Source of the DNA: Acanthamoeba castellanii str. Neff | Lineage: Eukaryota > Discosea > Longamoebia > Acanthamoebidae | NCBI RefSeq assembly: GCF_000313135.1 | Contig: NW_004457619.1 | Location: forward strand, 28,117-53,603 | Direction: 5' to 3' | Length of the DNA stretch: 25,487 nucleotides | Shown here: positions 9,041 through 18,400 of the stretch, one piece after another | Numbering within the stretch: the first letter of the stretch is position 1 | Layout of the letters: the number at the start of each line of letters is the position of its first letter | Notes under the pieces: model-generated | Told to the model about the DNA's origin: nothing | What the model saw: only the letters and a program-made list of their open reading frames with translations | The model's database searches: none | Made by a program: the position numbers and the translations under genes

Positions 9041-10763
9041 ATGAAGGCGGGGAGCAAGAAGCGAACGGCCGAGTCGATGATGGCGAGGGAGCCTGCTGAC
9101 GGGTCGAGCGCAGGGAATGGCGACACGGCAACGGCTGCGGCTGCATCGTCCAGCGATGGGGCGCCTGTGGTGGATGATTTGGAGGCCAAGAGGAGGAAGG
9201 ACGTGCTGAAGGACATGGAGAAGATCGAGAAGGAGTTCGCCGATCTGAAGGAGAAGCTCTTCGCCAAGAAGATGAAGGACCTCCACGACGAGTGCAAGGC
9301 CATCATGGAAGGTACCGTTTATGCCACCACCACAACAAATATCCACTACATCACGCCACCCTGCCACCATTGTCTCGCACCTTTGATGTGTGCTAGATTT
9401 TGATCGACGATCCCAAATTCGAACGATTATAATTCAATTTGCGATCTGCGCCGTCAAGCCAGAGCTGCCCAATTTCCAAACTTAGTTTCAACTTGCCGAG
9501 AAAAGACATCTCAAGTAGCAGCAAGAGCGACGCAATCCTCTCGCATCATGGAACTGCTACAGGAGAGTGGAGGTTGCCTTCTCATTCACTTATTCTCATT
9601 TCTGTAGTTCTTGTCGTTCTTATCGGCAAACCATTCCCACTCCCATTTTGTGTTGGTCCTTCATTGGTGTGAGCTCTTTCGTCTGCTTCTTGCAGGCTCA
9701 ACAGAGCGGCTCTCTCCCTCTACGAGTTCACCTCCTCCGGCTTTCTAATCGAAAAATCCTCATTCTTTGCCTCAGGCTCACACGATGGCTTCCTAAAGCG
9801 GGCACAGGAGCTCGAGATCAAGAAGAACTCCAAGGTACACGAGCGTTGGTGAACTGATCAACCCTTTTCGTTCAGCTTGATTGTTGTATATTTTGTATTT
9901 ATTCTTTCTTTTAGACGCTCGATCTCATCTTTGGTTTCACCGCTCTCTAGGTGTGGATGGCCGAGAAGTGGAAGGAGTACCAGCTGCAGAACATTGAGCA
10001 TGTCTTCCAGTTTGAGTGCCTTCAGGCCGAGGAGGAATACAACGTACTCTATCTCCTCTTACTTCTCTCGTGCTACTCTTGCGAGGCTTGCGCGTCGCTC
10101 ACACCAGTGTGCCGCACACCATTGTTACAGCACGAGAGGAGGAGCCTCAGAGATGAGATGGCCAACGAGATCCTGGACAAGCAAAAGAAACTCGAAGAGG
10201 AGAAGAGCACGATGAGCCTGCGTGGAGGTGCGTTCCGCTGTTCTTGTACCCTTTGGCGAACCGTGGCTCACGTGACCTTTGCTTCGTTGTGTTCCACTCG
10301 GGCAGATGGAAATGGAGATGCTCGCGCTGTCAAGGGGCGCGTGCTCAGGAACAGAAGAGGTGGAAAAGATAAAGATGGCGGTTATGGCCAAGCGTATTCT
10401 CGACACAAGACCGCGCAACGTACGCTGCTCTCCCCCTAATCTCTAATGCTGCGCGTTGCTCGTTTCATTTGCTTTCATTGAATGTTACCTGACGTGAGAT
10501 TGCCTTCCTCTGCCTCAGCGCCTCACATCAACTACACTCTGAACGACGACGAGATCATGACCGATCTCAGCTTGATGAAGAAGAGAGAGCTCCCACCATC
10601 AGGTACGTCGACCTTTGGTTCAATCACCTTGTGATTGTCACCCTCGTGCAGCGTTGTTGGACTCATTCCCCCAGCCACAGACCGCAGGAGGCTTTGCCAG
10701 GAAGCGAGCGACTGGATGGCGCCTCTGCCTAACGAGGGCAAGAGCGCCAAGCTGGGCGCTTAA
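9041..10763 (+). CDS. Sds3/BRMS1-family Sin3-HDAC corepressor subunit
   Basis: Seven exons join in phase: 9041-9311, 9776-9834, 9951-10043, 10131-10227, 10306-10419, 10519-10602, 10675-10763, giving 268 aa. A Ser/Ala-rich N-terminus (1-45) leads into the family coiled coil: DVLKDMEKIEKEFADLKEKL, then FLKRAQELEIKKNSK, WMAEKWKEYQLQNIEHVFQF and ERRSLRDEMANEILDKQKKL. A C-terminal INYTLNDDEIMTDLSLM motif resembles the segment after the basic linker in Sds3 and BRMS1. Family members dimerise through the coiled coil and scaffold the Sin3 histone deacetylase complex in the nucleus. Intron 1 (9312-9775, 464 nt) is the longest in the window, but the protein reads smoothly across it, so no exon seems missed. 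Sds3 versus BRMS1 identity is not resolved. Confidence 0.8.
9312..9775 (+). other. Long first intron of the Sds3-like gene
   Basis: The intron runs from donor GTACCG to an acceptor after tttgcctcag. It is T/C-rich in its second half. It contains short open frames (for example 9439-9672) without recognisable protein character. I see no nested gene or RNA in it. A second acceptor-like site (cttcttgcag) lies near 9695. Confidence 0.6.
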
Positions 10764-11155
10764 TAAGCGCGCTGCTATTCTGTGTACGCGCCCACCACTT
10801 CATTGCCCTCCACCTTCTTCTGCTCCTTCTTTTTCACTGACCTCACACCACCACGCACAGGTAGAGGAAAGTGAGATGTAGAGGGGGAAGAGGAGCGAGA
10901 GCTGGGCCAGCTCGGGAACGTGGGTGTGGTAGATGCAGAGACCGAGAGAGTGTAGTACAGAGACGAGAGAGATTGTGAGTGACACCCTTCTTTATTGTCA
11001 AAATGACGCATAACATACATTGGAAGAAAAACAAAAAAAAAAAAAGAAAGTCACAAAAGAACGAAGTGTGGGGCGACGGCACAACAAAGACACGAAAGAC
11101 ACAACAAACACAACTTCACGGTGCAGCGCCAGCAACAAAGCACTAAGAGAGAGAG
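10764..11155. other. Intergenic region between the Sds3-like gene and the seven-helix membrane protein gene
   Basis: This 392-nt stretch has no supported gene. It is purine-rich on the plus strand from about 10860, and contains a run of 13 A at 11033-11045. It should hold the 3' UTR and poly(A) site of the upstream gene and the promoter and 5' UTR of the downstream one. An AATAAA-like hexamer on the minus strand (tttatt at about 10991) has no associated gene that I can support. Confidence 0.4.
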
Positions 11156-11968
11156 ATGATGCGAGAGAGGCGTGGAGACAAGCCGAAGGCGGGAGACGCG
11201 GCAGCGCCAGCAGATGCGACGCCGAGCGCGCAGAAGAGCACGGATGCCGTCAAGGTGAGGGGCGGCAAGGAATCGAGGCAGCTCTCTACATCGTTCTCGG
11301 ATCTGGTGCTAGCCGTGTCGTGCTTCTACGTCACGTACGAGCTGGTCGAGATGCAGGGCCGCAAGCGATTTCTCAACCCCAATTCGCATGAATACGCCGA
11401 GGGGCTGCTGCAGCACCTGCTGGTCAAGGGCGAGGCCAGGCTCTACGCGTCCATCGCGTTCCTCCTCATCGGCATTGCCGCTTCTTTCGGCGTGCTTCGG
11501 TTCGCTCGTGTAGCGTCTGCGATTGCGCCCCACGAATTCTTCACCAACCTGGCCCTCTTCCTCTCCACCCCTCTGCTCGGCCTATGTGCCTACACCTACC
11601 TCCCGCTCACCACGTTCAACTTGTCGAGGCACGACTTCCTCTTCTTCGGCTTCCTCTTCCTCCTCTTCAACTTCTTCGTCTTCTACGGCCTCATGTCATC
11701 GTCGAAGCAGCTCTACACCTTGGTCACTGGCGCTCTCGCCATGCTGGCCATCATCTACCTCGGCATTCTGTACATCGTCAAGAATCCTGCCTACACCATC
11801 GACGGCAAGTACCTCATCGCCGGCAGCGTCCTCTACATCCTCTCGGGAACAGTCATCGGCTCGACAGGACACTACTTCGGTCTCATCCCGCGTGTGGACA
11901 TCTTCCACTACGCCCTGGCCATCGCCAACCTTCTTATCGCTCGCGCCTACAACGAGATCTTCGACTGA
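11156..11968 (+). CDS. Predicted seven-helix integral membrane protein, intronless
   Basis: A single exon encodes 270 aa; the start may be 11156 or the adjacent ATG at 11159. Residues 1-40 are polar and basic (cytosolic-looking, with APADATPSAQ). Seven hydrophobic segments follow: roughly 45-64 (SFSDLVLAVSCFYVTYEL), 96-117 (LYASIAFLLIGIAASFGVL), 126-150 (FFTNLALFLSTPLLGLCAYT), 160-181 (FLFFGFLFLLFNFFVFYGLM), 186-208, 219-237 and 248-267. No signal peptide is evident; helix 1 would serve as anchor. No catalytic motif is recognised. The compact bundle with short loops resembles small 7TM families of unknown function found in bacteria and eukaryotes, but I cannot name one. It stands out as the only intronless gene here. 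Function unknown. Confidence 0.82.
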   Translation: MMRERRGDKPKAGDAAAPADATPSAQKSTDAVKVRGGKESRQLSTSFSDLVLAVSCFYVTYELVEMQGRKRFLNPNSHEYAEGLLQHLLVKGEARLYASIAFLLIGIAASFGVLRFARVASAIAPHEFFTNLALFLSTPLLGLCAYTYLPLTTFNLSRHDFLFFGFLFLLFNFFVFYGLMSSSKQLYTLVTGALAMLAIIYLGILYIVKNPAYTIDGKYLIAGSVLYILSGTVIGSTGHYFGLIPRVDIFHYALAIANLLIARAYNEIFD

Positions 11969-12464
11969 TTAGATTCTCTGCGGTTGTGCACATCTTTGTT
12001 AAATACTTCAAATTCCGCGCATTTTGTCGGGCAAAACGCTTTGGCGCGTGAGGAATGTGTGGCATGAAGTGGTGGCCAGGCGTCTCGTGCTTGGCGTGTC
12101 TCTTGCCTCTTTGGTTGGGGCAACCACTTTAGCCCGTCGACACTCACCAGAGCAAAGACCAACCAAATCCAAAACAGCCCTCTCGAGTTCAGGATCGTCT
12201 GAGCGTCAACTGTCTGGTTGGCGAATTGGACGCTCAGTTCTTCATAAGCTCGAGCTGGTACCAATCCTTCCCTTCTCTTTTTTGGGTTCTTTTTAATCGC
12301 CACATTTGTGAGTTTGGTTGATTCAACCTTTGTACCCTGCATTGTTCCAATTGCATTGAATTAACGGAAGCGCTGTTCCTCTTCTTGTCGCACACAGTTA
12401 GTGTACACTACTACTTGGATACCGTTAAACGATCGACTACGAGTAGAGCCCATTCACCGTCGCC
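11969..12464. other. Intergenic region upstream of the giant helical-repeat gene
   Basis: This 496-nt stretch contains no supported gene. A minus-strand open frame (11947-12342) overlaps the end of the membrane-protein gene and has no recognisable motif. The last 100 nt before ATG 12465 are less GC-rich and should contain the promoter and 5' UTR of the repeat gene; the start context is cgccATGG. A tract ending cacacag near 12398 could be a 5' UTR splice acceptor. Confidence 0.35.
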
Positions 12465-15400
12465 ATGGCTGACGATGTGAAGGCCGAGAGAGAGCGACGC
12501 CGCGCCGAACTGGAAAGGCGCAAGGCCGAACTCGCCGCCAAGAAGGCTGCTCGCGAGAGGGGGTACGTGTCCCTCCATCATCCTCGTTTTTGTTTGTTTT
12601 TTTATTTCCGCTTTGTTTTTTTGTTTTCATTTATTTGTTTTGCTTTACTCACGGTTGGAGGTCTTGATACTATGACAGAGGCCCCGAACCCAGTGCTGCG
12701 GCCACCGCCACCGCCGCCGTCCAGGTGGATGACATCGAAGCGCGACGTGAGCAGAGGCGCCGCGAGCGCGAGGAGCTGCTGAAGCGCGAGCGGGAGCTCG
12801 AACGCCAGCTCGACTCGGAGAAGGATGCCATCAAGCAGCAGCGCCGGAGCGAGATCGACGAACGCCGCGAGCGGGAGGAGCGCGAGCGCGAGACCCAGTT
12901 CAAGCGCGAGCAGGAGGAGCGCGAGAAGCAGGAGGAGGAGAAGATGGAGAAGCTCAAGCAGCGCCGGGAGGAGATCGAGCGCCGGCGCGAGGAGGAGGAG
13001 CGCGCCAAGGAGGAGAAGTGGGCGCGGCAGCAGGCCAAGCTCAAGCGGCTCGAGGGCGAGAAGAAGGAGCGCTACCGCCAGCGCCTCGAGCAGCTCAAGG
13101 TCGAGCGCGAGCACAAGGAGGCCGAGGCCCAGCGGCTGCAGATGGAGGAGCTGCGCCTGATCGAGGAGGAGCGCGTGGCGCGGCAGAAGCGGCGCGAGGC
13201 CCAGGTGCAGAAGCTGCGGGAGCAGGAGGAGGCCCGGCAGGAGCGCGAGTGGGAGCGCGAGCGCGAGGAGCGGCGGGCGCTCGAGGAGGAGAAGATCGCG
13301 GCCAAGAAGCGGCGCGAGGAGCAGCTGGCCAAGTGGAAGGAGGAGCAGGAGCGCGAGCGCGAGCTGCAGTTCAAGCGCGAGCAGGAGGCCGTCAAGCGCG
13401 ACACCGAGTCCAAGGAGGAGTACCGCAAGCGCCGGCAGGAGATGATCGAGCGCGTGCGTCTCGAGGACGAGAAGCGCAAGGAGGAGCAGTTCATGCGCGA
13501 GATGGAGGAGAAGCGCCGCGAGGAGCAGGAGCAGGAGGAGCGCCGCCGTCGCCGCCGGGAGGAGCTCGAGCGCCGGCGCGAGGAAGAGGAGCGCGCCAAG
13601 GAGGAGCGCTTCCGCCAGGAGCTCGCCGAGAAGCGCGCCTGGGAGGAGGAGAAGGCCCAGCGCGAGCGGCAGCGGCGCGAGCTGGTCGAGCAGAAGCGCG
13701 AGCAGGAGGAGCGCGCCCGGGAGCAGGAGTTCATGCGCATGCAGCAGGAGCTGCAGCAGCTCGAGGGCGAGAAGAAGGAGCGGTACCGGCAGCGCGTGGA
13801 GAAGCTCAAGCAGGAGCGCGAGGCCAAGGAGGAGCAGGAGCGCGCGCGGCGCATGGAGGAGCTCAAGCTCGAGGAGGAGGAGAAGCGGGCCAAGGCCGAG
13901 CACCGCCGGCGCGAGCTCGAGCGGTGGAAGGAGGAGCAGGAGCGCCGGCAGGAGGCCAAGTTCCGCGAGGAGGAGGAGGAGCGGCGGGCGGAGGACCGCC
14001 AGCGCGAGGAGGCCAAGCTGCGGCGCGCGGAGGAGATCCAGCGCTGGCGCGAGAAGCAGGAGGCCGAGCGCGAGCTGCAGTACATGCGCGAGCTGGAGCT
14101 GAGCCGCCGCGCGGAGGAGTCTAAGGAGGAGTACGCCCGGCGGCGCAAGGCCCTGATCGAGAAGCAGCGCGAGGAGGACGAGAAGCGGAAGGAGGCCGAG
14201 TTCAAGCGCGAACAGGAGGCGCGGCGCAAGGAGGAGGAGGACGAGGCCGAGCGCAAGCGGCAGCGCGTGGAGGAGGTGCGGCGCAAGCGGGAGGCGGAGG
14301 AGCGCGAGCGCGAGGCGCAGTTCATGCGCGAGCAGGAGGAGCAGAAGCTGTGGGAGCAGGAGAAGAAGCTGCGCGAGCAGAAGCGGCGTGAGCTCGTCCA
14401 GCGCAAGCGCGAGCAGGAGGAGCAGGAGCGCGAGCAGGCCTTCATGCAGCTCCAGGAGGAGATGAAGCGCGCCGAGGGCGACAAGAAGGAGCGGTTCAAG
14501 GCCCGCCTCGAGGAGCTCCGCGCCGAGCGCGAGCGCCAGGAGGAGGAGGAGCGCGCCCGCAAGATGGCCGAGCTCAAGCTTGAGGAGGAGGAGCGCCGGG
14601 CGCGCAAGGCCCAGCGCGCGCTGCAGGTCCAGCAGTTCCGCGAGCAGCAGGAGGCCCTCAAGGAGGAGCTCTTCAAGCGCGAGCAGGACGAGCTCAAGCA
14701 ACTCGAGGAGGAGCAGAAGGAGCGCAAGCGCCTCCGCCAGCAGGAGATCGAGCGCCGCCGCGAGGAGGACGAGCGCCGCAAGGAGGAGGAGTTCCGTCGC
14801 GCGGCCGAAGAGCAGCGCCTGCACGACGAGGAGAAGGAGGAGCGCCGCCGCAAGCGCCGCGAGGAGCTCGAGCGCCGGCGCGAGGAGGAGGAGCGCCAGA
14901 AGGAGGAGAAGTGGGCCAAGAAGCAGGCCAAGCTCAAGCGGCTCGAGGGTGAGGCCAAGGAGCGCTACCGCCAGCGGCTCGAGCAGCTCAAGCAGGAGCG
15001 CGAGGCCAAGGAGGAGCAGGAGCGCGAGGCCCGCATGGAGGAGCTCAAGCGCGAGGAGCAGGAGAAGCAGGAGCGGCGCCGCAAGCGCGAGGAGGAGCTG
15101 GCCCAGTGGAAGGCGGCGCAGGAGAAGAAGCAGGAGGAGCAGTGGGCGCGCGAGGAGCGCGAGCGCAAGCAGTACGAGGCCGAGCGCGCGGCGGCCAAGG
15201 CCAAGCGCGAGGCTGAGCTCAAGCGGCTGCGCGAGGCCCAGGAGGAGGCCAAGGAGCGCAAGTTCCGCGAGGAGCAGGCCGCCGAGCGCAAGGCCAACGA
15301 GTCCAAGGAGGCCTTCCTGCGCCGGCGCCGCGAGGAGCTGGCCAAGCGGGCCGAAGAGGAGGAGCGCCGCAAGGAGGCCCAGTTCCGGCAGGAGCAGGAG

Positions 15401-18400
15401 GCCCTCAAGCGCGAGGAGGCCGACAAGCAGGAGCGCCTCCGCAAGCGCCGCGAGGAGGTCGAGCGCCAGCGCGAGCACCAGGAGCGCGAGAAGGAGGCCC
15501 AGTTCATGCGCGAGCAGGACGAGCTCCGCCAGGAGGAGGCCCGCAAGCAGGAGTACGCCCGCAAGCGTCGCGAGGAGGTCGAGCGCAAGCGCGAGGAGGA
15601 GGAGAAGCGCAAGGAGGCCAAGTGGGCCAAGCAGCAGGCCAAGCTCAAGAAGCTCGAGGGCGAGGCCAAGGAGCGGTACCGCCAGCGCCTCGAGCAGCTC
15701 AAGCAGGAGCGCGAGGCCAAGGAGGAGCAGGAGCGCGTGGCCCGCATGGAGGAGCTCAAGCGCGAGGAGCAGGAGAAGCAGCGGGCCAAGGAGCGGCGCG
15801 ATGCCGAGCTGGCCCGGTGGCGGGAGGAGCAGGAGCGGGTGCAGGAGGAGAAGTTCAAGCGCGAGGAGGACGAGCGGCGGCTGGAGGAGCGGATCAAGGA
15901 GGAGCGCCAGAAGCGGCGCGAGGAGGAGGTGGAGCGGTGGCGCGAGGAGCAGGAGCGGCAGCGCGAGGAGAAGTGGCGCATCGAGCAGGCCGAGATGGTG
16001 CTCGCGGAGGAGGAGAAGGCCGAGCGGAAGCGGCGGCGGCGGGAGGAGGTGGCGCGGCTGCGCGAGGAGGAGGACCGGGCGAAGGAGGAGCGTTTCCAGC
16101 GGGAGCAGGCCGAGCTGAAGCTGCGCGAGGAGGAGGAGAAGGAGCGCTGGCGCCGCCGGCTGGAGGAGCTCGAGCAAAAGCGCGAGGCCGAGGAGCGCCG
16201 CAAGCAGGAGAAGTGGATGCGCAAGCAGGAGAAGCTGGCCCGGCTCGAGGGTGAGGCCCGCCAGCGCTACCTGGAGCGCATCGAGAAGCTGCGCGAGGAG
16301 CGCGAGCGGCAGGAGAACGAAGAGCGCGACCGCGCCATGGCCCTCCTCCGCGCCGAGGAGGAGGAGATGCGCGCCCGCAAGGAGCGCCGCCGTCACGAGC
16401 TCGAGCGCCACCGCGAGGAGCAGGAGCGCCTCAAGGAGCTCAAGTGGGCCGAGGACGAGGCCGAGCGCAAGCGCGAGGAGGAGGAGAAGCGCGCGCGGAT
16501 CGAGCGCCGCAAGCAGGAGATCGAGCGGCTGCGCGAGGAGGAGGAGAAGCGCAAGGAGCTCGAGTGGAAGCGCGAGCAGCTCGAGCGCCAGCTGGCCGAC
16601 GAGCGCAAGGACGAGGCGCGCAAGAAGCGGCAGGAGGAGATCAACAAGCTGCGGGCCGACGAGGAGCGCCTCAAGGAGGAGGCCTTCCGCAAGGAGCAGG
16701 CCGCCGAGCGCGAGTGGGCGCAGCACAAGGAGGAGACCAAGCGCCGCCGGGCCGAGGAGATCAAGCGCCAGCGCGAGGAGGAGGAGCGCATCAAGGAGGA
16801 GACCTTCAAGCGCGAGCAGGACGAGCTCAAGCAGCTCGAGCTCCTCCGCAAGGAGAAGGAGCGCAAGCGCCGCGAGGAGGTGGAGAAGAAGCGCGAGGAG
16901 GAGGAGCGCCGCAAGGAGGACAAGTACCGCCGGCAGCAGGCCAAGCTGCGCAAGCTCGAGGGCGAGGCCAAGGAGCGGTACCGCCAGCGGCTCGAGCAGC
17001 TCAAGCAGGAGCGCGAGGCCAAGGAGGAGCAGGAGCGCGAGGCCCGCATGGAGGAGCTCAAGCGCGAGGAGGCCGAGCGTGCGGCGCGCAAGGAGCGCCG
17101 GCGGGCCGAGGTCGAGCGGCTGCGCGAGGAGGAAGAGCAGCGCAAGGAGGAGCAGTGGCGGCGCGAGCAGGCCGAGCAGCGCCAGTACGAGGAGGACAAG
17201 GCCGAGCGTAAGCGCCAGCGGCTGGCCGAGGTCCAGCGCCGCCGCGAGGAGGAGGAGCAGCGCAAGGAGGACGAGTTCCGCGCGCAGATGGAGGAGCAGC
17301 GCCTCCGCGAGCAGGAGCAGGCCGACAAGCTCCGCCGCCGCCGGGAGGAGCTCGAGCGCAAGCGCGAGGAGGAGGAGCGCCAGAAGGAGGAGAAGTGGCG
17401 CAAGCAGCAGGCCAAGCTCAAGCGGCTCGAGGGCGAGGCCAAGGAGCGCTACCGGCAGCGGCTCGAGCAGCTCAAGCAGGAGCGCGAGGCCAAGGAGGAG
17501 CAGGAGCGCATGGCCCGCATGGAGGAGCTCAAGCTCGAGGAGGACGAGCTGCGCGCGCGGCAGGAGCGTCGCAAGCTGGCGCTCGACAAGTTCCGCGAGG
17601 AGAAGGAGCGCGCGCAGGAGCAGAAGTGGCGCGAGGAGGAGGCCGAGCGGCGGCGCGACGAGGAGGAGCGCAAGCTGCGGGCCGAGCGGCGCCGGCTGGA
17701 GGTGGAGCGCCGCCGGGAGGAGGAGGAGCGCCGCAAGGAGCTCGAGTGGCGCAAGCTGCAGGCCGAGACCCAGCGGGCCAACGAGGCCAAGGAGGAGTAC
17801 CGCCGCCGGCGGGCCGAGGAGATCCGCCGCATTCGCGACGAGGAGGAGCGGCTCAAGGAGGAGATGTTCAAGCGCGAGCAGGACGAGGCCCGCGCGCTGC
17901 AGCGCGAGAAGGAGGAGGCCCGGAAGAAGCGGGCGGCGGAGATCGAGCAGAAGCGCGAGGCCGAGGAGCGCGAGAAGGAGCGGCAGTGGCGCGAGGAGCA
18001 GGCCCAGCTCAAGCGCCTCGAGGAGGAGAAGCGCGTGCGGCACCAGCGCCGGCTCGAGCTGCTGGCCGAGCAGCGCGAGCGCGAGGAGCGCGAGAAGCAG
18101 GACGAGTGGATGCGGCAGCAGGAGAAGTTGCGCGAGCTCGAGGGCGAGGCGCGCCAGCGCTACCTGGAGCGCGTCCAGCGGGTGCGCGAGGAGCGCGAGG
18201 CCAAGGAGGAGGAGCAGCGCATCGCCCGCATGGAGGAGCTGCGCGCCGAGGAGGAGGAGCGCGAGGCCCGCAAGGAGCGGCGCCAGCGCGAGCTCGAGCG
18301 GCTGCGCGAGGAGCAGGAGCGCCAGAACGAGGAGAAGTGGCGCCAGCAGGAGGAGGAGCGCCGCCAGCTCGACGCCGAGCGGCAGGACCGCCTCCGCAAG

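Noticed and set aside
11947..12342. Minus-strand open frame of 131 residues downstream of the membrane-protein gene
   Set aside because: It overlaps the 3' end of that gene and has no recognisable motif, splice support or codon bias.
12602..18043. A 1813-residue minus-strand open frame, Leu/Ala-rich
   Set aside because: It is the antisense shadow of the E/R/K repeat: GAG, CAG and AAG read as Leu and CGC as Ala on the other strand. It has no motifs and no intron-exon structure, and T scarcity explains its openness.
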